Source of the DNA: Coprobacter sp.
GTDB taxonomy: Bacteria > Bacteroidota > Bacteroidia > Bacteroidales > UBA11471
Assembly (NCBI GenBank): GCA_017462265.1
Contig: JAFTRN010000041.1
Span: 1-35,314, forward strand
Length of the DNA stretch: 35,314 nt
Direction of reading: 5' to 3'
The position numbers and the translations under genes were made by a program. Positions 27,512 through 35,314 of this stretch are shown here, in pieces. Below the pieces are notes generated by a model. That model was not told where the DNA came from. It saw only the letters and a program-made list of their open reading frames with translations, and did no database searches. The number at the start of each line of letters is the position of its first letter. Positions within the stretch are counted from its first letter, which is position 1.

Positions 27512-29203
27512 TTATTCGTCCTCTTTTTGTGGGATAGGAGCGAAATTGGTGTAGAGATAACGCTTGATACTGCGCTTCGGTGTTTTTTCAAACTCCGACT
27601 GATATATCTGTATGTGCGCGATGCTCTCATACGGAGCCACCTCTTTATTGAGATTGCGACGTACCTCCTCCATGGCGGCCGGTAATTCATCGGTCGAGAG
27701 GCCGTAGGTGTCTATCGCCTCAAAGTCGGGATATACAAGCGCTACCAGTTTGCCATCTTTCTCTATCACGAGACTCTCCATCACAAAAGGCATATTATTC
27801 AACTTGGCCTCTATCTCCTCGGGGTAGATATTCTGTCCGCTGGGGCCGAGAATCATGGTCTTGTAACGGCCTTTGATATAGATGGTACCATCTTCGCCCA
27901 TCGTACCCATATCGCCGGTATGCAACCAACCCTCTGCATCTATAACAGCGGCGGTAGCCTCTTCGTTTTTATAATAACCTTTCATAACATTCTCGCCACG
28001 CACGCATATCTCGCCGGGTATCAACTGAGGATCGGACGAATCGATCTTCACCTCCATGATACCGGGCAACACACGGCCCGACGAGCGGGGTATAAACTCC
28101 TTCCAATGGGTGTAGCTGATAAGTGGGGCACACTCGGTCATTCCATAACCCACCGTGACGGGGAATTTTATCTTATGCAAGAAGGCCTCCACCTCGGCAT
28201 TGAGGGGTGCGCCACCCACAATCACCTGTTCGAAACGACCACCGAAAGCGTCGATGAGTTTCTTACGCACCTGATCGTATATACGGCTGTCGAGCAGGGG
28301 TATCGATAGTGCGAAACGCATGGTACGTTTGTTGAGGATAGGCAATATCTGCTTGCGATACACCTTTTCGAGAATCAACGGCACGCAGATGATAAGGTTG
28401 GGCTTCACCTCCTCCATGGCTTTCAGCAATATCTTCGGCGAGGGAATCTTTCCCAACAAGGTAATGTGCGTACCCACCGCAAGCGGGGTGAGCAGGTCGA
28501 AAGCACAACCATAAGCATGAGCCAACGGCAAGAACGACAAGCATTTGCTTCCCTTGTAATGAAGCTTGGAATTGATACCGAATACCGTATTTCCCGCCAG
28601 GTTGTTGCCGGTGAGCATCACACCTTTGCTGAATCCGGTCGTTCCCGAGGTGTAGTTTATCAATACCACTTTATCGTTCTCGAGCTCGGCATACTCTATA
28701 TCGTCGCGGGTAAATCCCTTGGGATAAGCCTTGGCAAAATGCTTATCCATATCGCTCATATACTGCATGATGTCTTCACCGTCACGCTGATCGAGACAAG
28801 TGAAATTCTCCAACGAGATTACGCCGCGTATCTGATTGAGTTTCTCCATCTCGATATGCTCCCACACCAGTCCGCCGGCAAACAACAGCACCGAGTCGGA
28901 ATGATTGATAATATGATGTACGTCGTTGGGATTGAAATCCTGCAAGATGGGCACCACTATCGCGCCGTATGTAATCGAGGCAAAAAAGGCCATCGCCCAG
29001 CGTGGCGTATTACGTCCGATAACGGCTATTTTATCTCCGCGACGTATCTGGCAATGTTTGAACAACAAGTGCATACGGGCTATTTGGTGAGCCATATCTC
29101 CATAGGTGAATACCTCTTTCGAATTATAGTCCGTCATCGCGGGAAGATCCCAATTTTCTTTGAAACTCTTCTCGTAAATCTTTATGAAATTCTGCTCAAT
29201 CAT
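27512..29203 (-). CDS. Long-chain fatty acid-CoA ligase (AMP-forming)
   Basis: 563 residues of the ANL adenylating superfamily. INYTSGTTGFSKGVML is the phosphate-binding loop; VTVGYGMTECAPLISYTHW, WLHTGDMG and KGRYKTMILGPSGQNIYPEE are the adenylate and hinge motifs; PKRSIKRYLY near the end carries the likely catalytic Lys. It activates fatty acids as acyl-AMP and then acyl-CoA. The exact chain length is inferred only from overall similarity to the FadD group. The first gene of a minus-strand group with gpmI and DUF3109. Confidence 0.9.
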   Translation of the reverse strand: MIEQNFIKIYEKSFKENWDLPAMTDYNSKEVFTYGDMAHQIARMHLLFKHCQIRRGDKIAVIGRNTPRWAMAFFASITYGAIVVPILQDFNPNDVHHIINHSDSVLLFAGGLVWEHIEMEKLNQIRGVISLENFTCLDQRDGEDIMQYMSDMDKHFAKAYPKGFTRDDIEYAELENDKVVLINYTSGTTGFSKGVMLTGNNLAGNTVFGINSKLHYKGSKCLSFLPLAHAYGCAFDLLTPLAVGTHITLLGKIPSPKILLKAMEEVKPNLIICVPLILEKVYRKQILPILNKRTMRFALSIPLLDSRIYDQVRKKLIDAFGGRFEQVIVGGAPLNAEVEAFLHKIKFPVTVGYGMTECAPLISYTHWKEFIPRSSGRVLPGIMEVKIDSSDPQLIPGEICVRGENVMKGYYKNEEATAAVIDAEGWLHTGDMGTMGEDGTIYIKGRYKTMILGPSGQNIYPEEIEAKLNNMPFVMESLVIEKDGKLVALVYPDFEAIDTYGLSTDELPAAMEEVRRNLNKEVAPYESIAHIQIYQSEFEKTPKRSIKRYLYTNFAPIPQKEDE

Positions 29204-29291
29204 AGTAGAGTTCTTTTACAAATGTTACACGCAAGTCTCCGATTTCAGAATTGGGGTCTCGACGTGTAGCCTATATTCGCATTTTTGTGCG

Positions 29292-29299
29292 CAAAGATA
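29292..29299 (-). promoter_or_regulatory. -7 box (TATCTTTG) upstream of the acyl-CoA ligase gene
   Basis: The minus strand reads TATCTTTG, matching TAnnTTTG, about 90 bases before the start at 29203. The rest of the 342-base gap up to 29545 holds a palindromic repeat and no visible gene. Confidence 0.55.
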
Positions 29300-29465
29300 G
29301 TGCAAATGAGATGATAATCAAAATTAATATCCCCGGAATGAGCGAAAACGCCACTCGACCTCAAAAAAAATCTGCAAGCACTTATACGTTACGATATAAA
29401 GCTTGCAGATCGAAAATCAAACTATTACAACCCTTTGTTCAAATGATAAAGATGTTTTGTCGTTT

Positions 29466-29546
29466 AGAAGCTGTTTAAATTTTATTTTGCAGAAACATTG
29501 TTTTGATGCCGTAATTATTTTTTCAAGAAAAATTCAAACAGCTTCT
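29466..29546. repeat. Intergenic palindromic repeat copy
   Basis: AGAAGCTGTTTAAATTTT and AAAAATTCAAACAGCTTCT are the best-preserved inverted ends of the family. The middle TTTTGATGCCGTAATTATTT is shared. Its last base overlaps the stop codon of the GH125 gene. Confidence 0.8.
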
Positions 29547-31000
29547 TATTTTATCGAGTTGAGTAAATCGATTTTACCCTCATCGACAAGTTTTACAATC
29601 AGTTCCCCGAAAAGGGTGTTTTGCCAAGCAAACCATGGACGAGTGAAATTATAGGCATCATCTTTGTGGAAAGACTCATGCATAAATCCGGTCGAAGCAT
29701 CGGTACTCATCAGCATTCTTATACACTCGGCTATTTCCTTATCATTGGTACTGGTAAAGGCTTTCATCATAATGCTCATGGGCCATACCATATCATATCC
29801 GATATGAGGTCCGCCGATACCCTCGCCGGCCTTTCCTCGGAAGAAATAGGGATTGTTTTCGCTCCACACAAACTTCCGGGTATTTTGATAGATGGGATCA
29901 TTCACATCTACATCGCACAAATAGGGTAGCGAGAGCAGGCTCGGAGCATTAGCGTCGTCCATCAACAGATAATTACCAAAGCCATCAACCTCGAAAGCAT
30001 ACATTTTACCAAATTCGGGGTGATTATACACGGCGTGTTTTTTGAGTGCCGTCTCCACCTCTTTGGCAAGAGCCTTACATTCCTTGGCCATTTTACGGTC
30101 ATGATTTACAGTTTCGAGTATCTCGGCTGCTTTTCTGAGTACCGATACCGCAAAGAAATTAGAGGGTACAAGGAATTGCAATGTCGTGGCGTCATCAGAG
30201 GGACGGAAACTCGACACTATCAGTCCGCAGGGTTTCACCGGCGCGCCGAGGCCATTGTTATTGAGCGTATCGAGAGCGCGTTCCGTTTTACGTTGGAACT
30301 TGTAGTTACCCACTCCGTCGTATCGTTGTTGCTCGCGGAAGGTAGAGAGTATTTTCGACATAGCCGTAAGCCATTCCTCATCGAATATCGATGTGTCGCC
30401 TGTCACTTTCCAATACTCGTATGCCAATCGCAGAGGGTAGCATAGCGAGTCGATTTCCCATTTACGTTCGTGCAACTCGGGTTTCATATCCGTAAGGTCC
30501 GACATCCAATATCCACCGGTAGGTCCATCATTGAATGCGTTGGCATACGGGTCGAGAATTATACATTTGAATTGGCGACGTATCACCCCTTCGAGCATAT
30601 CTTTGAGTGCGGCATCTTCGTTGGCAAATTGCACGTATGGCCACACCTGCGCGCCCGAGTCTCTCAGCCACATTGCGTGTATATCGCCTGTGTACACGAA
30701 TGTATCGTGCTTACCATCTTCCCCTATACGATAGTGTACGGTGGTATCCAATGTATTGGGAAAACAATTTTCAAACATCCATGCCAATTTGGGATTGGTC
30801 AGCATAGATTTTATCATGGCGATACGATGATCTATCGCCGATGATTTGAACAGGCGTTGAGACGGATGCGGGCGTTTGGTTTCATCATATCTCATCTCTA
30901 CCCGGGTATTATCGGGGGCGCACAATTCCGATGCAGCCACCGACACAGGGCACACTCCGATAAAGAGTAGTGCCGATACTATCAATACTGATTTCTTCAT
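29546..31000 (-). CDS. GH125 exo-alpha-1,6-mannosidase
   Basis: 484 residues from the ATG at 31000 (MKKSVLIVSALLF). The start 24 bases earlier would overlap the GH92 gene and spoil the signal peptide, which ends near VSVAASE. The family pattern is clear: YTGDIHAMWLRDSGAQVWPY, GPTGGYWMSDLTDMKPELHERKWEID, GLIVSSFRPSDDAT, GFGNYLLMDDANAPSLLSLPY and the late GFMHESFHKDDAYNFTRPWFAW. GH125 enzymes remove alpha-1,6-linked mannose, probably in the periplasm. It starts 7 bases after the GH92 stop, so the two act on the same mannose-rich glycans. Confidence 0.95.
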   Translation of the reverse strand: MKKSVLIVSALLFIGVCPVSVAASELCAPDNTRVEMRYDETKRPHPSQRLFKSSAIDHRIAMIKSMLTNPKLAWMFENCFPNTLDTTVHYRIGEDGKHDTFVYTGDIHAMWLRDSGAQVWPYVQFANEDAALKDMLEGVIRRQFKCIILDPYANAFNDGPTGGYWMSDLTDMKPELHERKWEIDSLCYPLRLAYEYWKVTGDTSIFDEEWLTAMSKILSTFREQQRYDGVGNYKFQRKTERALDTLNNNGLGAPVKPCGLIVSSFRPSDDATTLQFLVPSNFFAVSVLRKAAEILETVNHDRKMAKECKALAKEVETALKKHAVYNHPEFGKMYAFEVDGFGNYLLMDDANAPSLLSLPYLCDVDVNDPIYQNTRKFVWSENNPYFFRGKAGEGIGGPHIGYDMVWPMSIMMKAFTSTNDKEIAECIRMLMSTDASTGFMHESFHKDDAYNFTRPWFAWQNTLFGELIVKLVDEGKIDLLNSIK

Positions 31001-31007
31001 ATATGTA

Positions 31008-33305
31008 TTATTTTGCCAATTCATCGCTGAATGAATAAGGGGCCGACTTCTCGGCTACACCTCTCGATTTGTTGGGAGTATCCGACATGATATAGACTAT
31101 TTTCGCACCTTTCATCAACCGGTCGTGAGTCAGATAGTTATAATCATGTGATTTACCATTGAGTGTCATTTTTTGCACATAACGATTATCGGCATCGTTG
31201 TTTTTAGCCGTGATTTTTATCACCTTTCCGTTTTCGAGTGTCAATTTCACCTCCTTAAACAACGGCGCACCCAACACATATTCGTTGCTACCGGGACATA
31301 CCGGATAGAATCCGAGAGCCGAGAATACATACCAAGCCGAGGTTTGTCCGTTATCTTCATCTCCACAATAACCATCGGGATTGGGATTGTACATTTTATC
31401 CATAACCTCTCTCACCCAATACTGGGCTTTCCACGGCTCACCCGAGTAGTTATACATATAAATCATGTGCTGGATAGGCTGATTACCATGTGCATAATTA
31501 CCCATATTCATTATCTGCATTTCGCGTATCTCGTGTATCACGCTACCATAATAGCTATCGTTGAAAACAGGAGGCAGAATGAACACCGAGTCGAGCATAC
31601 GATTAAACATCTCCTTACCCCCCATGAGGTGCATAAGGCCTTTGGGATCATGAAATACCGACCAAGTATAATGCCAACTATTACCCTCGGTAAAAGCATC
31701 GCCCCATTTGAGCGGATTAAATGGGGATTGGAATGTACCGTCGGCATTTCGGCCACGCATCAAATTGTGTCCGGGGTCGAACGTGTTTTTATAATTCAAC
31801 GCACGAGTGGCAAACGGAGCCAATTCGGCTTCGGGCTTACCCAATTTCTGGCCCAATTTATAGATACACCAATCATCGTAGGCATACTCGAGAGTACGCG
31901 CCACATTTTCGTTGATATGTACATCGTATGGCACATAACCGAGAGTATTGTAGTATTCGTGTCCGAGACGGCCGGTCGAAGGCACGTGCGGGTGCACCTT
32001 ATTGGCGCCGCTCACTACGGCCTCCCACAAGGTTTCAATATCTTTATCGGCAACACCTTTGAGATAAGCGTCGGCAACGACCGAGGCCGAATTGTTTCCT
32101 ACCATACAGCCGCGATGTCCGGGGCTGGCCCACTCGGGGAGGAATCCACTTTCTCTATATGTATTGGCAAGGCCTTCTTGCATCTTCTCATTCATAGAGG
32201 GATACATCAGGTTGAGTAGTGGGAACAGCGAACGGAACGTATCCCAGAATCCGGTATCGGTAAACATATACCCGGGCAGAACCTTTCCGTTGTATGGGCT
32301 ATAGTGAACCGGATTACCGGCTGCATCTATTTCATAAAATGAACGTGGGAAGAGCACCGACCGATAAAGGCAAGAATAGAATGTACGCAGATGGTCGATA
32401 TTGTCATCGGCCACCTCTACTCTACCCAGTATTTCGTTCCAACGTGCACGACCTTTGCTCTTGATTTGTTCAAAATTGTCACCTCCAAGCTCTTTCAGAT
32501 TCAGCACCGCCTGTTCGGGACTGATAAACGAGGAAGCAACCCGGGCATGAACCACTTCTCCACGTTTTGTCGCAAATCCGATGATGGCTCCGGCGTGATG
32601 AGCGGTGACGGCTGTATTCGTTTCATCTATTCTGCCATCAGCTACCGAAGCTACATAGGTGAAAGGTTTGTCAAACTCTATTACGAAATAATTACGGAAA
32701 TTATCGGGTACACCACCATTATTTTTCGTCGTATAGCCTACAATCTTGTTTTCACCGGGCAAAACCGTTACCGCCGAACCATTATCAAATGCATCGACCA
32801 CCACATAAGCCTTATCGCTCTCGGGGAATGTAAAACGGAACATTGCGGCACGCTCTGTAGGCGTAATCTCCGCCACCACATCGTAATCGGCAAGATAAGC
32901 ACGATAATAGTAGGGCTTTGCCACCTCGGCTTTATGCGAGAACCAACTTGCGCGTTCATCTTCATTGAATATAGGGTGACCGACAACCGGCATTATGGCA
33001 AATTGGCCATAGTCGTTAATCCAGGGACTGGGTTGGTGAGTTTGTTTGAACCCTCTTATTTTATCGGCATCATAGGTATAGGCCCAGCCGTCACCCATGC
33101 GGCCCGTCTGAGGTGTCCAAAAGTTCATACCCCAAGGCAATGCTATTGCCGGGTAAGTATTTCCGGTAGAGAGGGAATGTTCCGACTGAGTTCCCACCAA
33201 TGTGCTTACATAGTCCACCGGAGCGGTTTCGGCACATAGCTTCGTCACACTCATCGACAATGCGCCGACAAGCAGGGCGATACCACAGACATTATTGATT
33301 TTCAT
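31008..33305 (-). CDS. GH92 alpha-mannosidase
   Basis: 765 residues with a signal peptide (MKINNVCGIALLVGALSMSV, cleavage near LCAETA). VSTLVGTQSEHSLSTGNTYPA and PWGMNFWTPQTG begin the N-terminal domain. GFWDTFRSLFPLLNLMYP, GNNSASVVADAYLKG and the C-terminal HGNQPIQHMIYMYNYSG, GYCGDEDNGQTSAWYVFSALGFYPV are GH92 hallmarks, with Glu/Asp for calcium and catalysis. These enzymes trim alpha-linked mannose, often 1,2-links, from N-glycans or yeast mannan. The first gene of a two-gene unit with GH125. No SusC/SusD or regulator is present in the window. Confidence 0.96.
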   Translation of the reverse strand: MKINNVCGIALLVGALSMSVTKLCAETAPVDYVSTLVGTQSEHSLSTGNTYPAIALPWGMNFWTPQTGRMGDGWAYTYDADKIRGFKQTHQPSPWINDYGQFAIMPVVGHPIFNEDERASWFSHKAEVAKPYYYRAYLADYDVVAEITPTERAAMFRFTFPESDKAYVVVDAFDNGSAVTVLPGENKIVGYTTKNNGGVPDNFRNYFVIEFDKPFTYVASVADGRIDETNTAVTAHHAGAIIGFATKRGEVVHARVASSFISPEQAVLNLKELGGDNFEQIKSKGRARWNEILGRVEVADDNIDHLRTFYSCLYRSVLFPRSFYEIDAAGNPVHYSPYNGKVLPGYMFTDTGFWDTFRSLFPLLNLMYPSMNEKMQEGLANTYRESGFLPEWASPGHRGCMVGNNSASVVADAYLKGVADKDIETLWEAVVSGANKVHPHVPSTGRLGHEYYNTLGYVPYDVHINENVARTLEYAYDDWCIYKLGQKLGKPEAELAPFATRALNYKNTFDPGHNLMRGRNADGTFQSPFNPLKWGDAFTEGNSWHYTWSVFHDPKGLMHLMGGKEMFNRMLDSVFILPPVFNDSYYGSVIHEIREMQIMNMGNYAHGNQPIQHMIYMYNYSGEPWKAQYWVREVMDKMYNPNPDGYCGDEDNGQTSAWYVFSALGFYPVCPGSNEYVLGAPLFKEVKLTLENGKVIKITAKNNDADNRYVQKMTLNGKSHDYNYLTHDRLMKGAKIVYIMSDTPNKSRGVAEKSAPYSFSDELAK

Positions 33306-33502
33306 ATAGATATAATTTTATAGGGCGTTCTGTTTTTTTATGCCACAATTTTTGTTCTAAGGGAATTTCCCAAAGTACTTCTCGGGTTTTCTGTCGAAAT
33401 ATACGAGAATTATTTTTTATTTCAGGGATTTTCAATCGAAGTATTTCCTCCGATGAAAATAATTTCGATTTTTTGAGACGATTATGTTACAAAACAGCTT
33501 TT

Positions 33503-33625
33503 TTAATTAATTCCTGCACCTGCCTTGTAGCCCTTTTTGCCCTTTTGACCGTTATTCCTTCGCGGACGCTTGGGCCGAGTATCACTACATTTTTTGACCA
33601 ATACCATTTTTGCAGGATTGTGACC
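33503..33625 (-). pseudogene. Possible C-terminal remnant of a basic protein
   Basis: In the 330-base gap upstream of GH92, a minus-strand frame ends in a very basic tail (KKCSDTRPKRPRRNNGQKGK then KGYKAGAGIN). Upstream it runs straight into the structured repeat, so any longer gene is cut there. It could be chance, since no family is recognised. Nothing else was seen at 33306-33500. Confidence 0.25.
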
Positions 33626-33633
33626 TTCCTGCC

Positions 33634-33886
33634 GTAGGGATGCACGGTTCGTGCGTCCGTGGGAAATTGAGCGCTTCCCGCTCATGATTTTGTATCGTTT
33701 CGGTTCCGTGCGAACCGCTTCGCTTATCGCACGGCTAATAAGATGTAGCCCTTCGGGCAAACGGTTTTACACAATATCTGCCCGAATGGGCCGAATTTGA
33801 ATAGCCGAGGGCTTAGCGATAGCGTGCCCTCGGTTGCATTTAGACATTTCAATGAGCGGGTAGCGCTCAATCTCAAAGTCCCCTAC
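33634..33886. repeat. Structured intergenic repeat, copy 2
   Basis: The second copy of 527-779. Outer hairpin 33638-33658, long arms 33666-33683 and 33854-33871 (18 bp with one mismatch), inner hairpins 33706-33734, 33748-33758, 33780-33791 and 33805-33833. The stems match copy 1; the loops and linkers differ. In the outer hairpin, one A-T pair of copy 1 is G-C here and one C-G pair is U-G. Confidence 0.75.
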
Positions 33887-33929
33887 ACCGAGACATTCTC
33901 CCCCGTCTGCCCTTGTGGTCATTTTTTTC

Positions 33930-34235
33930 CACAGCGGACAATCGGGACGGAAATATCTCTGAGGCAAAGAAATACATCGAAGATGTTGTTTATAGCAAAC
34001 CCCACAATTTCACTGCGTTGCATTATGGGGTTTCCTCTCGAAAAACCTCTTCGAGGTTATGGCGGAAGCTTGGGCCAAGCGTCCCTACAATGTAAACTAT
34101 CACTACTCCATTTTACAACATTATCTATCAGTAGGTGAAAAAAATCATCGGTTGTTCGCTATTGCTACTACACCGATGATCATTCTCTGTTTTTACCCCG
34201 AGGGGAAGGATAAAGCACCTGTTCAGAACAAAATC
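33930..34235 (+). pseudogene. Frame-broken coding remnant
   Basis: One frame reads NISEAKKYIEDVVYSKPHNF then TALHYG. After a frame change at the GGGG run near 34027, a neighbouring frame continues FLSKNLFEVMAEAWAKRPYN then VNYHYSILQHYLSVGEK. Joined, they resemble a helical, TPR-like segment. It is bounded by the structured repeat on the left and the DGR template on the right. The assignment is a guess from composition and frame continuity. Confidence 0.3.
34137..34180 (-). terminator. Rho-independent terminator downstream of the DGR template repeat
   Basis: On the minus strand, ATCATCGGT and ACCGATGAT (34180-34172 and 34152-34144) form a 9-bp stem with a 19-nt loop, followed at once by seven Ts (34143-34137). 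It would end a transcript containing the reverse transcriptase and the template repeat. Confidence 0.65.
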
Positions 34236-34250
34236 CATTGTTGTGAGCTG

Positions 34251-34370
34251 GGAAAGCCGGAACCCGTTGTTGTTGTTCCTGTTGTCGGGCGTGTTGTTGT
34301 TGCGATTCGACACACGGCAGTTTGTCGCGTTGTTGTTCCAACTGCCACCGCGGAGCACACGGTTTGAGCC
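34251..34370 (-). repeat. DGR template repeat (TR)
   Basis: Read on the minus strand this 120-bp stretch translates to GSNRVLRGGSWNNNATNCRV followed by SNRNNNTPDNRNNNNGFRLS. That is the C-terminal end of an FGE-sulfatase/C-type-lectin-fold protein with 13 Asn codons, 12 of them AAC. Runs of AAC are the sign of a diversity-generating retroelement template, because mutagenic copying changes template adenines. It has no start or upstream domain of its own. It follows the reverse transcriptase stop by about 10 bases, and a terminator lies 70 bases further on. No matching variable region was found in the window. Confidence 0.85.
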
Positions 34371-34379
34371 TTCGGTATT

Positions 34380-35177
34380 TTACCCTGTTTCCATTTCTCG
34401 CATTACCTTTCCGGCAAAACCTTTATATGTGGCATGCCCCACAAAACCATACAACGCCCATATACGACGCATAAAACTGCCATAATCAAGCTCTCCTGTA
34501 TGTAACGCACCGATATAAGTTCGTATTTTCAAGGCAAACCGGTCACGGCTACGTCTATTGAGCGACATGGCGTGGGGATATATTCTGAAGCCCAATGCCG
34601 TAAGGCCATGTTCACTTCGATTTAATACCGGCGGCTTGAGCGTAAGTTGTAATCGGGCTGTTAAAAAGTCGTCCAGACATTCTTTCACATACTGCAACCG
34701 ATGCCTATCATTGTCCCACAGCAACATATCGTCCATATATCGCACATAATTTTTCATGCCGAGCGTATGTATAAGGTACTTATCGGCCTGCGCCAAGTAA
34801 TGATTGGCAAAATATTGGCTCGACAGGTTACCTATCGGCAGACCTTTTCCCGACCGGGTATGATAGGAATCGATTAATCGATCGAAGAGTTGTAACAATC
34901 GCTTATCCTTGTACATTCGACACATTAACGATTTCAAGGTTTCGTGATCGACAGAATCGAAATATTTGCGCACATCGAGTTTCAAGAACCATTGATATTT
35001 CCGCTGATGCAACCGAGCCGTTTCTATGGCGGCGAATGTTCCTTTTCCTTTGCGACAGGCATAACTGTGGGGTAATTGATGATTTTCGAAGTGTGGGGCA
35101 CACACGTTCATCACGGCATGATGTATGACGCGTTCTTCGAAACTTGCCGCGCAGATAACCCGCTCCTTGGGATTGAA
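34380..35177 (-). pseudogene. DGR-type reverse transcriptase, N-terminus lost to an insertion
   Basis: 265 residues remain, starting at FNPKERVICAASFEERVIHH. Core motifs are intact: LKLDVRKYFDSVDH (first catalytic Asp), GLPIGNLSSQYFANHYL and YVRYMDDMLL (catalytic YMDD, codons 34739-34728). The IGxxxSQ form, in place of QGxxxSP of group II introns, is the known hallmark of diversity-generating retroelement enzymes, and the adjacent template repeat confirms the assignment. Residues upstream of the FNPKER stretch come from an IS3-type end read in reverse, so perhaps 50 or more N-terminal residues are missing. Any start further up, such as one at 35237, would be a chimera. Probably inactive unless the fusion is tolerated. 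Confidence 0.85.
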
Positions 35178-35178
35178 C

Positions 35179-35314
35179 TGCACCCCAAAAGTTGGACAAA
35201 AATAAAGAAGTATGAAATATAGTCCAACATTGGCCATAATGGTCAGCAGAACAATTTCTCAAGGCGAAAACAGCTTGAGAGGAATCAGCCGTTCCTACGG
35301 TCTTGATCCAAAGG
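35179..35314 (+). mobile_element. IS3-family-like insertion sequence, left end (continues past right edge)
   Basis: The end reads TGCACCCCAAAAGTTGGACA, which resembles IS3-family terminal repeats. It abuts the reverse transcriptase gene and is followed by a short OrfA-like reading frame. The exact junction may lie anywhere from 35172 to 35181; the target duplication cannot be checked because the other end is outside the window. Confidence 0.7.
35212..35314 (+). CDS. IS3-family transposase OrfA, partial N-terminus
   Basis: The first 34 codons or so start at ATG 35212 (MKYSPTLAIMVSRTISQGEN) and continue SLRGISRSYGLDPK. That is the start of a helix-turn-helix typical of IS3/IS150-type OrfA DNA-binding proteins. 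The rest and OrfB are beyond the edge. Confidence 0.65.
   Translation, partial: MKYSPTLAIMVSRTISQGENSLRGISRSYGLDPK

Noticed and set aside
29621..33239. Several long plus-strand frames opposite the GH125 and GH92 genes
   Set aside because: They are antisense shadows of strongly recognised mannosidases.
34128..34358. Short minus-strand frame starting LRGGSWNNNATNC
   Set aside because: It is the DGR template repeat; there is no upstream domain or proper start, and the frame runs on into the terminator.
34380..35177. Retron or group II intron reverse transcriptase
   Set aside because: The IGNLSSQ motif and adjacent AAC-rich template point to a DGR; no intron RNA domain V or retron msr-msd was seen.
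35178..35237. Reverse transcriptase start at 35237 (MANVGLYFIL)
   Set aside because: These residues come from the IS3-type end read backwards, not from the RT family.

Overview
The window looks like a chromosomal segment of a gut-type Bacteroidales bacterium, possibly near Barnesiellaceae or Muribaculaceae (the family is a guess). Supporting signs are BACON-domain lipoproteins with a CEK-type acylation site, GH92/GH125/GH105 carbohydrate enzymes, AT-rich starts without Shine-Dalgarno sequences, and repeated -7 boxes of the TAnnTTTG type. No tRNA, rRNA or CRISPR array was seen.

Layout. (1) 1-7990 is accessory. Two minus-strand BACON lipoprotein genes share an almost identical 136-bp start. 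They flank a plus-strand two-gene cassette: a phage-tail-like protein with a putative TIM-barrel C-terminus, and a leucine-rich-repeat protein with four near-identical 135-bp repeats. The leaders of both lipoprotein genes are filled with dense hairpin-forming intergenic elements. (2) 7991-15360 is a housekeeping block on the plus strand: ftsX, a DUF3098 gene, uppP, truB, queA, folK, then phoH, purC and menG/ubiE. (3) 15364-21978 holds an XRE regulator, an 81-residue unknown, a coiled-coil protein, a large two-receiver/PPDK-type ATP-binding fusion and an MFS transporter. (4) 22118-29203 holds rubrerythrin, a GH105-like lipoprotein, panB, and a minus-strand group of long-chain acyl-CoA synthetase, gpmI and a DUF3109 gene. 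(5) 29546-33305 is a GH92 plus GH125 alpha-mannosidase pair. (6) 33306-35314 is accessory and decayed: a second copy of the structured repeat, a frame-broken coding remnant, and a diversity-generating retroelement (DGR) remnant. The DGR remnant has an Asn(AAC)-rich template repeat and a reverse transcriptase cut at its N-terminus by an IS3-type element that runs off the right edge.

Two signals deserve most attention. The first is the broken DGR at the right end, with its template repeat intact but no variable-region target in the window. The second is an approximately 250-bp structured repeat (527-779 and 33634-33886). Its two copies differ mostly in loops and linkers and show one compensatory base-pair change, which suggests a folded RNA or DNA element. 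A family of 70-85 bp imperfect palindromes (ends AGAAGCTGTTT/AAACAGCTTCT) is scattered between the core genes.
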